Assembly (NCBI GenBank): GCA_903920415.1
Contig: CAIXMD010000361.1
Location: 1-5,596 of the forward strand
DNA from: an uncultured Desulfomonile sp.
GTDB taxonomy: Bacteria > Desulfobacterota > Desulfomonilia > Desulfomonilales > Desulfomonilaceae
Direction of reading: 5' to 3'
Length of the DNA: 5,596 bases
Numbering within the stretch: position 1 is the stretch's first letter; each line of letters opens with the position of its first letter. Made by a program: the position numbers and the translations under genes. The notes below the pieces were generated by a model, which saw only the letters and a list, made by a program, of their open reading frames with translations, did not search any database and was not told where the DNA came from. This document shows, piece after piece, positions 1-5,596 of this stretch.

Positions 1-2550
1 GACAATACCGCCGACACGGATGGACAACCCATAAAACCTGATCAAGTAGTGGCCCAGGCCGGTCAATCCTCTCAGAACGTTGATGGATATAAGCCACCTT
101 TCTCTCTGCCCATGAGGCAGGTCGAGCAGGCGGGTAAACCTGACACCTCCCGCAACCAGCCGCAGGCAGTCCCAAGTTCTCCGGCCAGGCAGCCCAGGAG
201 CCAAGGGGTGACCCGTGAGATTGGGCCTCCCATAACACCACCCGAACCCGACCCCAGGCTCTTGCAGCAGGAAGTTACCGAACTCAAATTCATACAGGTC
301 GGCCACAATTCCAGGCTCTGGATAAGCGCTGGAGACCATCTGGACTATCGCCTGACCAGGGTCTCCCAGACGAAGCTGAAGCTTGACCTGATCAATGCGG
401 AAATACCAAAAGTTTATCAAAAGCCCCTGAAGACAGACGTGTTTTCCACGTCGGTAGAAATGATTATTCCAGGCTCCCAGACGATCTTTATACAACTCAA
501 AGAGCCTGCTCCTTACAAGGTTGAAAAGAAAAAGGGCGTGCTCATGGTGGACTTTTCTCCGCCGAAGTTCGAGTTGACCCCAGAGATGAAGGTCTCCCCC
601 CAAGCTGGGCGTGCTGTTGCTGCTGCGCAAGCCACCGGTGGTCGTCCGGGAAATGACCGCGGCGAAACATCAGCCGGTGCAAGAAACTCACAGGGTCAGG
701 AGGATACCGAGGATTGTGAGTCTTCCGTAGAGTGTCTCAGGAAGCGCGTGGACGAGCGCGCGGCTGAACGGAGCAAAAAGAAGAAGTATGGAGAGCCGCC
801 GAGTTCGGAAATTCTCAATAAGACCGTTACCATGGATTTTCAGGACATCAGGTTGAAGAACGCCTTCAGGCTTCTATCCGAGCAGGCTGCGGTAAACATC
901 ACCCTGGACCCGGATGTGGACGGCAAGACCACGCTCCGCCTGCAGAATGTTCCGCTGAAGGATGTGATAGATACCATACTGGTTACCAATGATCTCGCCA
1001 GCGTCATGATGGGTGATGTCATGAGAATCGGCAAGACGAAAAAAATAGGCGAATTCAGGGACGAAAACAGGGCACAAATTGAAACCCTGGACCAGCGAAT
1101 CATGGCGGACAAGAACAAGATCAAGATGCTGGAAGATCGCAAAAGGAAAGCGGAAAACCCTGCTCCTATCGAAGGCAACATCCGGTCCGAAGAGATCGGG
1201 GAAGCAGGCTGCATCAAGGTAAAAGAGGAGGAAATCTGCTTCTATTATACAACGGTGAGATTAACTTACGCGACACCCTCTCAAATAGTAAAGACACTCG
1301 ATTGTATGTTCAATTTGAATTGTCCGGGCACAGGACAGGGAGCGCAAACATCCAACCAGGCGGCTGGTTCAGTGGCAGAACAGACGGCTTTGAGAAATAA
1401 GAGAATTGAAGATGAGAAGGATAAGCTGCAATCCGAAGGTTTTACCCCTGGTAGCTTGGGCGGAAGAAGTAGACTCGGAAGTTTTGAAGAGTTGGATTTG
1501 AGCAGACAACGTGCCGATGCCGATACAGCGAGAACGGAAGCGGTTCGTTCGAGAACCGGTCTCCCTGTAAGCTCCTCGCAGAGCAGAGACCTTAGGACCC
1601 AAGAAATTATGGCAAACAGTACTTTGTGGCCCGATGACTTGAACCGGATGATCTTCATTAAAGACACTTCAGACAGAATCACTCAGATGAAAAAGGTCTT
1701 AAGGACCCTGGATGTTCCAGTACCCCAAGTTATTATCGAAAGCCGCATCGTCAGAGCCACGAGGGATTGGGTTCGAGGGGTTGGGATCATCTGGGGCGGC
1801 AGAAACAACCAGAACGGCCAGATCGACAACACTAAGAAAGCATTCTGGGGGATCACGGGAAACCAATTGGGCCCACAGGCGAATACCGCCACGGGACAAC
1901 TAACTGCGGGAGACAATATCCCCTCCAGGTTCGCAGTCAATCTTCCCATCCCCCTCACAACAAGTGTGCTGGCAAATAATATCTTGGGACTGGGAATGCA
2001 ATTCGGTCTGCTAGGGACCCAGTATATCACTGAACTGGATTTTCGCCTTCAGTTAGGCGAGGCTACGGGTCAAACCAAAACCATAGCCCGTCCAAAGGTG
2101 CAGGTGCTCGATGGGAAGCCGGCATCGATAAAGGACGGGGAAGACATTCCCTTTGTAACCTCTTCTCCTCTACAAGGCACCCAGACCCAATTGGTTCCGG
2201 CCTATCTGGAACTCAAAGTCACGCCCACGATTTTTTCAGATGGCCGTATCAGTATGGACGTGATGGTAAAAGACGATAATGTATCACTTATCCCTGTTCC
2301 AGGATCTAACCAGCCAGGCGTCACACGGCGAGAAGCAAAAACCAACATGGTCGTGAGAGACGGTGAAACAGCGGTGATCGGTGGGATAATAAAAGAGCGA
2401 AGCCACGACAGGAGGGAGGGATGGCCCGGATTAATGAATGTCCCATTGATCGGCTATTTATTCAGCAACAGGGGACGAGAAAAAGAGGTAACGGAACTCC
2501 TGGTATTTATCACCCCCTCTATACTAAAGCGGCCGCCGCCGGCGTCTTAG
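1..2550 (+). CDS. pilQ: PilQ-like type IV pilus secretin, 5' end outside the window
   Basis: Outer-membrane secretin, the gated ring through which a type IV pilus (or related fibre) leaves the cell. The frame is open from base 1 (849 codons seen). A GTG at 49 has no ribosome-binding site and the coding pattern continues upstream of it, so the gene is treated as 5'-partial. In order: Pro/Gln-rich linker (about 110-270); one AMIN domain (about 271-570), which in this family binds peptidoglycan; charged Gly/Ser linker (571-816); STN/N0 domain (817-1044); Lys/Glu-rich helical linker (1045-1160); a KH-like N1 domain (about 1240-1710) split by a roughly 100-residue polar insertion; and the secretin barrel domain (1723-2535). 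The barrel opens with PQVIIESRIV and contains LELKVTPTI, GWPGLMNVPLIGYLF and LLVFITPSIL, all typical of secretins. More AMIN domains may lie upstream. The only six cysteines seen form three close pairs before the barrel. Placement in the PilQ branch rather than a type II or III secretin rests on the AMIN domain and the helical linker before N1. Confidence 0.93.
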   Translation, partial: DNTADTDGQPIKPDQVVAQAGQSSQNVDGYKPPFSLPMRQVEQAGKPDTSRNQPQAVPSSPARQPRSQGVTREIGPPITPPEPDPRLLQQEVTELKFIQVGHNSRLWISAGDHLDYRLTRVSQTKLKLDLINAEIPKVYQKPLKTDVFSTSVEMIIPGSQTIFIQLKEPAPYKVEKKKGVLMVDFSPPKFELTPEMKVSPQAGRAVAAAQATGGRPGNDRGETSAGARNSQGQEDTEDCESSVECLRKRVDERAAERSKKKKYGEPPSSEILNKTVTMDFQDIRLKNAFRLLSEQAAVNITLDPDVDGKTTLRLQNVPLKDVIDTILVTNDLASVMMGDVMRIGKTKKIGEFRDENRAQIETLDQRIMADKNKIKMLEDRKRKAENPAPIEGNIRSEEIGEAGCIKVKEEEICFYYTTVRLTYATPSQIVKTLDCMFNLNCPGTGQGAQTSNQAAGSVAEQTALRNKRIEDEKDKLQSEGFTPGSLGGRSRLGSFEELDLSRQRADADTARTEAVRSRTGLPVSSSQSRDLRTQEIMANSTLWPDDLNRMIFIKDTSDRITQMKKVLRTLDVPVPQVIIESRIVRATRDWVRGVGIIWGGRNNQNGQIDNTKKAFWGITGNQLGPQANTATGQLTAGDNIPSRFAVNLPIPLTTSVLANNILGLGMQFGLLGTQYITELDFRLQLGEATGQTKTIARPKVQVLDGKPASIKDGEDIPFVTSSPLQGTQTQLVPAYLELKVTPTIFSDGRISMDVMVKDDNVSLIPVPGSNQPGVTRREAKTNMVVRDGETAVIGGIIKERSHDRREGWPGLMNVPLIGYLFSNRGREKEVTELLVFITPSILKRPPPAS

Positions 2551-2559
2551 GCCAACGAA

Positions 2560-2565
2560 AAGGAG
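2560..2565 (+). promoter_or_regulatory. Ribosome-binding site of the 73-residue protein
   Basis: AAGGAG lies 6 nt before the GTG at 2572. It decides for the GTG start over the in-frame ATG at 2593, which has no comparable site. It sits in the 21-nt gap after the secretin stop codon, as expected inside an operon. Confidence 0.8.
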
Positions 2566-2571
2566 AAATCA

Positions 2572-2793
2572 GTGCCTGAAGAAAAATGGAACATGGAGAG
2601 AATTCGCGACGAGGTTTACGAAGCGCGCACGAAAATGTTCCTAGTGGTCAAGGTGCTGGAGACGGTGAACATCAAACCCCGGGAGTACCCGGAATGGATC
2701 CTGGTAATAAAACCATTGCTGAAGGATCTCATTGAAAATACAGAAAAAATCCAGGCCCTCATCGATGAAGAGAAGCCTCCAGCCCAAGCCTAG
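2572..2793 (+). CDS. Small hypothetical protein, 73 residues, downstream of pilQ
   Basis: I do not recognise this protein. It starts with GTG behind a good AAGGAG site and begins 21 nt after the secretin stop, so it is almost certainly co-transcribed with pilQ. It has no signal peptide, no cysteines and no membrane segment long enough to span a bilayer, so it should be cytoplasmic. The composition (many Glu, Lys, Val, Ile, Leu) and spacing of hydrophobic residues suggest two amphipathic helices, about residues 8-30 and 41-66, separated by a turn with the conserved-looking PREYPEW. The tail is Pro/Ala-rich. Because it lacks an export signal it is unlikely to be a secretin pilotin, which is normally a lipoprotein. 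A role tied to the pilus is inferred from position only. Confidence 0.75.
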   Translation: MPEEKWNMERIRDEVYEARTKMFLVVKVLETVNIKPREYPEWILVIKPLLKDLIENTEKIQALIDEEKPPAQA

Positions 2794-2801
2794 ATCCTGT
2801 A

Positions 2802-2867
2802 GGCAACCTGTAAACATTCGGAGAGGAGGACCATAGTGTGGGTTGCCACAACTTTGATTCCTCCTCT
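2802..2867. other. Interleaved inverted repeats between convergent genes, possible pseudoknot
   Basis: Two perfect inverted repeats interlock. GGCAACC (2802-2808) is complementary to GGTTGCC (2841-2847), and AGAGGAGGA (2822-2830) is complementary to TCCTCCTCT (2859-2867). Read as RNA on the + strand they give an H-type pseudoknot with loops of 13, 10 and 11 nt; alternatively the two stems compete. A further 5-bp stem (2837-2841 with 2846-2850, loop GTTG) could replace the first. No U-tract follows on either strand, so this is not a classical intrinsic terminator, although it lies where terminators of both convergent units would be expected. The purine-rich arm also resembles a strong Shine-Dalgarno sequence. 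The complementarity is seen directly; folding and function are inference. Confidence 0.4.
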
Positions 2868-2936
2868 GCGGCTTCGATCTTACGTGAGTTGACGCGATCG
2901 CCCCTGAATTGGCTCTACCGGTTGGGGCCTAAGCGT

Positions 2937-4025
2937 TCACTCAGAACTACCACCCCACTGGAATTTTTTGCCGGCAGGCTGGGGGGACGGGGCCTGAGCG
3001 CTGACACCTGGGGCCGAGGGCTGAACTTGGGAACGCACCTGGGACGAGCCTGGCTCCGAGCCGACGATTGCGGGCTTATCCTGTTGTCCCCATTTCATGG
3101 GCCGTTTGGTATCCGCCTTTTCTTCTTGCCCCCACTTCATGCCCTGCTGCCTGGCAGGGGGAGCGGGGGTAGGATCTGCCTGACGCACCACATTGGGCCT
3201 CGTCGTCGTAGTTCGACGGGGCGTTTCCACTGCTGAAGGCGGGGCTGTTGCGGACCTTCCGGCGGAAGTTCGCGGTGCGGGTGCGGTCGTGACAGGCCGA
3301 CTCTGCTGGGGTTGCGGTGCGCGCATCTCATCGTCGCCCGGAGTATCGTCGTCGTCCATTCCTGTCCCGTCCCAATAGATGGAGCTTTTCTGGGCGGTTT
3401 CGGAATTAACGGAGGCGGAATTTGATGATCTTCTGCCGCTCTCGCGTGAGGTCGTGGAAGTGGTAACCTGGGGGGTATCCTGCTGGGTTCCAGTAGTTTG
3501 ACGCGATGCAGGCTGAGCCCTGGTTTGAGACAGATTGCTTGCTGCCTGGCGGCCGCGGCTTGTGGAACGAGGTGCGGGGGGCTGCCCGTAACCCGGATAT
3601 GCGCCTTGTTGTCCGTAACCGTAAGCTTCATAATCGGTATATCCGCTGTTACCGGGTTGCTGTTGCTGCTGACCGTACTGTTGTGCATAACCAGGCTGCT
3701 GCTGTTGCTGACCGTACTGTTGTGCATAACCGGGCTGCTGCTGTTGCTGACCGTACTGTTGTCCATAACCGGGCTGCTGTTGCTGCTGACCGTACTGTTG
3801 GCCATAGCCTTGCTGTTGCTGAGCATATCCCTGCCCAGGCGCACCTTGTTGGCCGTACTGCTGGCCGTATTGTTGGCCATAGCCGTACCCTGGTTGAGCT
3901 TGGCCATAGGCAGCGTAATCTTGTGTCATGCCGGGGAAGCCTCCATAGTAATCCTGGCTGACCGCACTTCCTGCAGCCACGAGGACTAAAAGTAATGTCG
4001 AACACGCAGCAACAAACCGTTTCAT
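2937..4025 (-). CDS. Exported Gln/Tyr/Gly-rich prion-like protein, function unknown
   Basis: A 362-residue protein that I cannot assign to a family. The ATG at 4025 is chosen because AAGGAG lies 7 nt upstream and a clear Sec signal peptide follows at once: MKR, a hydrophobic core at about residues 10-18, and a likely cleavage after AVS at 23. Residues 24-150 are about 36% Gln, 23% Gly and 18% Tyr (46, 29 and 23 of 127), with four copies of a 13-residue unit of the form PGYxQQYGQQQQQ. This resembles the low-complexity segments of prion-like proteins such as Sup35 or FUS in composition, not in demonstrated homology. The rest is Ser/Thr/Pro/Arg-rich and probably disordered, with an acidic patch (GMDDDDTPGDDE) and a lysine-rich tail carrying MKWGQ at 296-300 and 310-314 and FQWGG near the C-terminus. 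The only cysteine is in the signal peptide. It should be periplasmic, surface-bound or secreted. It is transcribed alone, convergent with the pilQ unit. Confidence 0.85.
   Translation of the reverse strand: MKRFVAACSTLLLVLVAAGSAVSQDYYGGFPGMTQDYAAYGQAQPGYGYGQQYGQQYGQQGAPGQGYAQQQQGYGQQYGQQQQQPGYGQQYGQQQQQPGYAQQYGQQQQQPGYAQQYGQQQQQPGNSGYTDYEAYGYGQQGAYPGYGQPPAPRSTSRGRQAASNLSQTRAQPASRQTTGTQQDTPQVTTSTTSRESGRRSSNSASVNSETAQKSSIYWDGTGMDDDDTPGDDEMRAPQPQQSRPVTTAPAPRTSAGRSATAPPSAVETPRRTTTTRPNVVRQADPTPAPPARQQGMKWGQEEKADTKRPMKWGQQDKPAIVGSEPGSSQVRSQVQPSAPGVSAQAPSPQPAGKKFQWGGSSE
3651..3822 (-). repeat. 39-bp in-frame tandem repeat within the Q/Y/G-rich gene
   Basis: Three full 39-bp units lie at 3673-3711, 3712-3750 and 3751-3789 and differ at only a few positions. 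They are flanked by a partial unit at 3651-3672 and a shorter, more diverged one at 3790-3822. Each full unit encodes 13 residues (PGY, G or A, QQYG, five Gln). The near identity at third codon positions points to recent duplication, and the period is a multiple of three, so gain or loss of units would keep the frame. Gln codons are mostly CAG, with some CAA, so the repeat also contains short CAG/CTG runs. Confidence 0.92.
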
Positions 4026-4032
4026 ACCTTTT

Positions 4033-4038
4033 CTCCTT
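4033..4038 (-). promoter_or_regulatory. Ribosome-binding site of the Q/Y/G-rich protein
   Basis: AAGGAG on the minus strand lies 7 nt before the ATG at 4025. It places the start directly before the signal peptide. The longer frame from 4100 would put this site inside the coding region and bury the signal peptide behind 25 extra residues. Confidence 0.85.
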
Positions 4039-4120
4039 CGTTCCCTTTGAAGCGTCCTTGCCCATGTAAAGGGAAGCATGGATTTGAATGCCTTAATCAA
4101 GCATAAAAAAATTACTTGAA

Positions 4121-4149
4121 ATTTTAAAGAATTCGGTGAAAAAAATCAA
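4121..4149 (-). promoter_or_regulatory. Sigma-70-type promoter for the Q/Y/G-rich protein
   Basis: On the minus strand, TTGATT (4149-4144, -35) is followed after exactly 17 nt by TAAAAT (4126-4121, -10). This gives four and five matches out of six to the sigma-70 consensus at ideal spacing, in AT-rich DNA. Transcription would start near 4113 and leave a leader of about 88 nt before the ATG. Short arms CTTGA (4115-4119) and TCAAG (4146-4150) flank the element and could be part of an operator, but they are only 5 bp long. Confidence 0.6.
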
Positions 4150-4206
4150 GCTACTTTTTTGAATTTCTTACACCCCGGACTGAGCCATGGGGACTTTCAG
4201 CATACC

Positions 4207-4211
4207 AGGGA
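4207..4211 (+). promoter_or_regulatory. Weak ribosome-binding site of the metallophosphoesterase gene
   Basis: AGGGA lies 6 nt before the ATG at 4218. The match is modest, but it agrees with a start that places the DxH motif at residues 8-10, the usual place in this family. No convincing plus-strand promoter was found in 4026-4217. Confidence 0.5.
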
Positions 4212-4217
4212 CTTGTT

Positions 4218-5039
4218 ATGAGAATAGCACATCTTTCAGACCTACACTTTGGCCGACGCGTTTCCAGAGAGAAATTGCTTTCCCTGGAACGCGACATCGC
4301 GACCGAGTCTCCTGATCTTCTCGCCATAACTGGTGACATTACCGACCGCGGTCGCACATCCCAGTTCAGGAGTGCCATCGATTTTCTGAGTTCGCTCGGT
4401 ATTCCTTTCATCTCTGTGCCTGGCAACAGAGAGATCTGCTTTTCTGCAGTATGGGAGTGGATGTTTCCTCCTCTTGCAATGATGCGCTACAAAGAATTTT
4501 TCGGAAACCCTGACAGAATCCTTTATCGACCGGACCAGTCAAATGTAGTTTGCTTCGGTCTCAATTCTGTTCATCCTTTCCCTTCATGGCCCGGCTCCAT
4601 CTCGCGAGAAAGTCGATACTGGCTTAAAGAAAAGGCCGCGCAATTTCCGGAATGCTTAAAAATTCTCCTCCTCCACCATCCAGTCCTTCCGGTTGTCCGC
4701 AGTTCATCTTTCTGGGCACATACTTTCTCCGATGCAGGCGAATTACTTAACATCTGTACCCAGACCGGAATCTCTTTAATCCTGCAAGGCCACAAACACA
4801 GATCATCGATCATGGAGGTCATTTTTCCCGAACGGAACGCCAAAATAGTGGTGTCTGCCTGTGGGGCCCCATTGATGTCGCAATGGGATCCCGTGTACCA
4901 CATTATTGATATTTCCCTCGCATCAATAGTAATTAGGCCCAAAGAATTCCGTGAAGGAAGGTTCAATGAAAAGGGAGCCTACCGATTTTCCTCGGTATAC
5001 GACGACCTCTTCTCTTCCGCGTCGGAACGCCTTACATAG
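4218..5039 (+). CDS. CpdA/Icc-like calcineurin-type metallophosphoesterase with GNRE motif
   Basis: A 273-residue cytoplasmic phosphoesterase of the dinuclear-metal calcineurin fold. The length is close to that of CpdA/Icc cyclic-nucleotide phosphodiesterases. The five motif blocks are in order: SDLHFG (D8, H10), GDITDRG (D40), GNRE (N70), LLLHHP (H153/H154) and GHKH (H192, H194). All expected metal ligands are present. The odd point is Arg71 in GNRE, where the family usually has the His of GNH(D/E), which in this fold assists catalysis next to the phosphate. The middle part, about 75-130, is aromatic-rich and may form a cap or a dimer surface. The substrate cannot be told from sequence: cAMP phosphodiesterase is one option, but other phosphodiesters are equally possible for this broad family. 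The gene is divergent from the Q/Y/G-rich gene and overlaps the tsaB 3' end. Confidence 0.88.
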   Translation: MRIAHLSDLHFGRRVSREKLLSLERDIATESPDLLAITGDITDRGRTSQFRSAIDFLSSLGIPFISVPGNREICFSAVWEWMFPPLAMMRYKEFFGNPDRILYRPDQSNVVCFGLNSVHPFPSWPGSISRESRYWLKEKAAQFPECLKILLLHHPVLPVVRSSSFWAHTFSDAGELLNICTQTGISLILQGHKHRSSIMEVIFPERNAKIVVSACGAPLMSQWDPVYHIIDISLASIVIRPKEFREGRFNEKGAYRFSSVYDDLFSSASERLT

Positions 5040-5596
5040 AGTGGTGCCAGTCTATGCAAGTTATCCGGGACTCCAAGCTTGAAACGGTTCTCGGCGATAA
5101 GGGCGCAAGCAACAGGACGCGAAACATTAACCTGCCGATTTCGCAGATTGGAAAATTGTGTTGGCATTGACGAATCGATATCCTCGCAGATGGGTATGGA
5201 ATTCGAGAGCAGCCGTGCGCGTACAAAGAATTGATCTACCGTAAGAAGTAGAGGACCTTCCACGAGGTCAAGGTTCATGCCGTCTTTCTCGTAACAGGCG
5301 GTATAGACTTGTCCCCGCCGGGCGTCGATAACCGGCAGCCCCGACTCTCCTGATTCCAGAGCAGCCCAAGCCAAGATCTCCAGGCTGGATATCCCTGCCA
5401 CGGGTTTGCCAAGCGCCAGGGCCAAGCCCTTAACGGTTGCCAGCCCTACACGAATACCGGAGAAAGATCCTGGTCCGATTGCCACCCCAAATCCGTCTAT
5501 TTCTCGCAGATTTAGTCCGAGATGGGCTGTGAGTTCTCTTATTACGGTCGCGAGCTTTTCAAGGTGCTCATGATTAGAAACAAGGATCGTTTCACC
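4979..5596 (-). CDS. tsaB: TsaB, tRNA t6A threonylcarbamoyl-transfer complex subunit, 5' end outside the window
   Basis: TsaB is the ASKHA-fold partner of TsaD. With TsaE it supports transfer of threonylcarbamoyl to A37 of ANN-decoding tRNAs (t6A) in the cytoplasm. The frame is open from the right edge: 205 residues are visible, and about 20-30, including the IDTS-type first strand, should lie beyond the window. Recognisable parts are a helix with HEHLKEL, the hallmark GVAIGPGSFSGIRVG at about 5488-5444, the following LATVKGLALALGKPVAGISSLE, the DARRGQVYTACY strand pair, and the C-terminal PLYVRRSDAEEK. The GTG at 5485 is internal to the conserved block and is not the start. The central region (about 5100-5270) is less familiar. 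The last 61 bp overlap the convergent metallophosphoesterase gene, and the overlapped part includes the conserved RRSDAE tail. Confidence 0.93.
   Translation of the reverse strand, partial: GETILVSNHEHLEKLATVIRELTAHLGLNLREIDGFGVAIGPGSFSGIRVGLATVKGLALALGKPVAGISSLEILAWAALESGESGLPVIDARRGQVYTACYEKDGMNLDLVEGPLLLTVDQFFVRARLLSNSIPICEDIDSSMPTQFSNLRNRQVNVSRPVACALIAENRFKLGVPDNLHRLAPLYVRRSDAEEKRSSYTEENR

Noticed and set aside
49..51. GTG as the start of the secretin gene
   Set aside because: No ribosome-binding site precedes it, and the frame stays open to base 1 with plausible coding sequence, so the true start is outside the window.
840..1682. Minus-strand frames inside the secretin gene
   Set aside because: They are antisense to the conserved N0 and N1 domains and have no ribosome-binding site or recognisable product.
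2790..2849. 19-residue minus-strand frame starting with GTG in the same intergenic region
   Set aside because: It arises from the same symmetrical repeat arms and has no further support.
2836..2892. 18-residue plus-strand frame starting with GTG after AGAGGAGGA
   Set aside because: Only spacing and one purine-rich element support it. Noted as something to test, not called as a gene.
2838..3236. Plus-strand frame of 132 codons behind a strong Shine-Dalgarno-like sequence
   Set aside because: Most of it is antisense to the C-terminal half of the Q/Y/G-rich gene, its protein has an odd Leu/Arg/Gly composition, and the Shine-Dalgarno-like arm is better explained as part of an inverted repeat.
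3651..3822. CRISPR array
   Set aside because: The 39-bp units are directly adjacent with no unique spacers and lie within a coding frame.
3137..3907. Alternative minus-strand frame with Ser/Asn repeats
   Set aside because: It is a frame-shifted reading of the same repeat, without a start context or signal peptide.
3498..3989. Plus-strand frame encoding repeated Leu-rich, membrane-like segments
   Set aside because: It is the antisense reading of the CAG-rich tandem repeat (CTG gives Leu). The minus-strand protein has the signal peptide, ribosome-binding site and promoter.
4002..4025. Lipobox-like VAAC at residues 5-8 of the Q/Y/G-rich protein
   Set aside because: It is far too close to the N-terminus and lies before the hydrophobic core, so lipoprotein processing there is not plausible.
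4026..4100. 25-residue N-terminal extension of the Q/Y/G-rich protein
   Set aside because: It would include the ribosome-binding site in the coding region and place a charged stretch before a clear signal peptide.
4116..4146. Plus-strand promoter TTGAAA with AAAAAT for the phosphoesterase
   Set aside because: Spacing is 19 nt and the -10 match is poor; in A/T-rich DNA this is expected by chance.

Overview
The window looks like chromosomal DNA of a Gram-negative bacterium. An outer-membrane secretin of the type IV pilus class (PilQ-like) and an exported protein with a normal Sec signal peptide support this. The gene content and moderate GC would fit a deltaproteobacterium (Desulfobacterota-like), but that placement is inference: no rRNA or other decisive marker is present.

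Layout. Positions 1-2550 (+) hold most of a pilQ-type secretin gene whose reading frame is open through the left edge, so its true start lies outside. It is followed after 21 nt, with a good ribosome-binding site, by a 73-residue protein of unknown function (2572-2793, +) that probably shares its transcript. Positions 2794-2936 are a short convergent intergenic region with two interleaved inverted repeats that could form an H-type pseudoknot. From 4025 back to 2937 (-) runs a gene for an unrecognised exported protein of 362 residues. Its mature N-terminal third is a Gln/Tyr/Gly-rich, prion-like domain built partly from a 13-residue tandem repeat, and the rest is disordered-looking. A good sigma-70-type promoter (TTGATT, 17 nt, TAAAAT) lies upstream of it in an AT-rich divergent intergenic region (4026-4217). 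On the other side of that region, 4218-5039 (+) encodes a CpdA/Icc-like metallophosphoesterase with an Arg in place of the usual catalytic His of the GNH motif. It converges on, and overlaps by 61 bp, the 3' end of a TsaB gene (4979 to the right edge, -) for t6A tRNA modification. The start of tsaB lies beyond the window.

How the genes relate. The secretin and the small protein form one operon-like unit, presumably the tail of a pilMNOPQ-type cluster lying to the left. The Q/Y/G-rich protein has its own promoter and points toward the pilus operon, so any link with pili is positional only. The phosphoesterase and tsaB are probably independent housekeeping or signalling genes. The most unusual object is the exported prion-like protein. 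Next come the phosphoesterase active-site substitution, the three closely spaced cysteine pairs in the secretin periplasmic domains, and the pseudoknot-like intergenic element.
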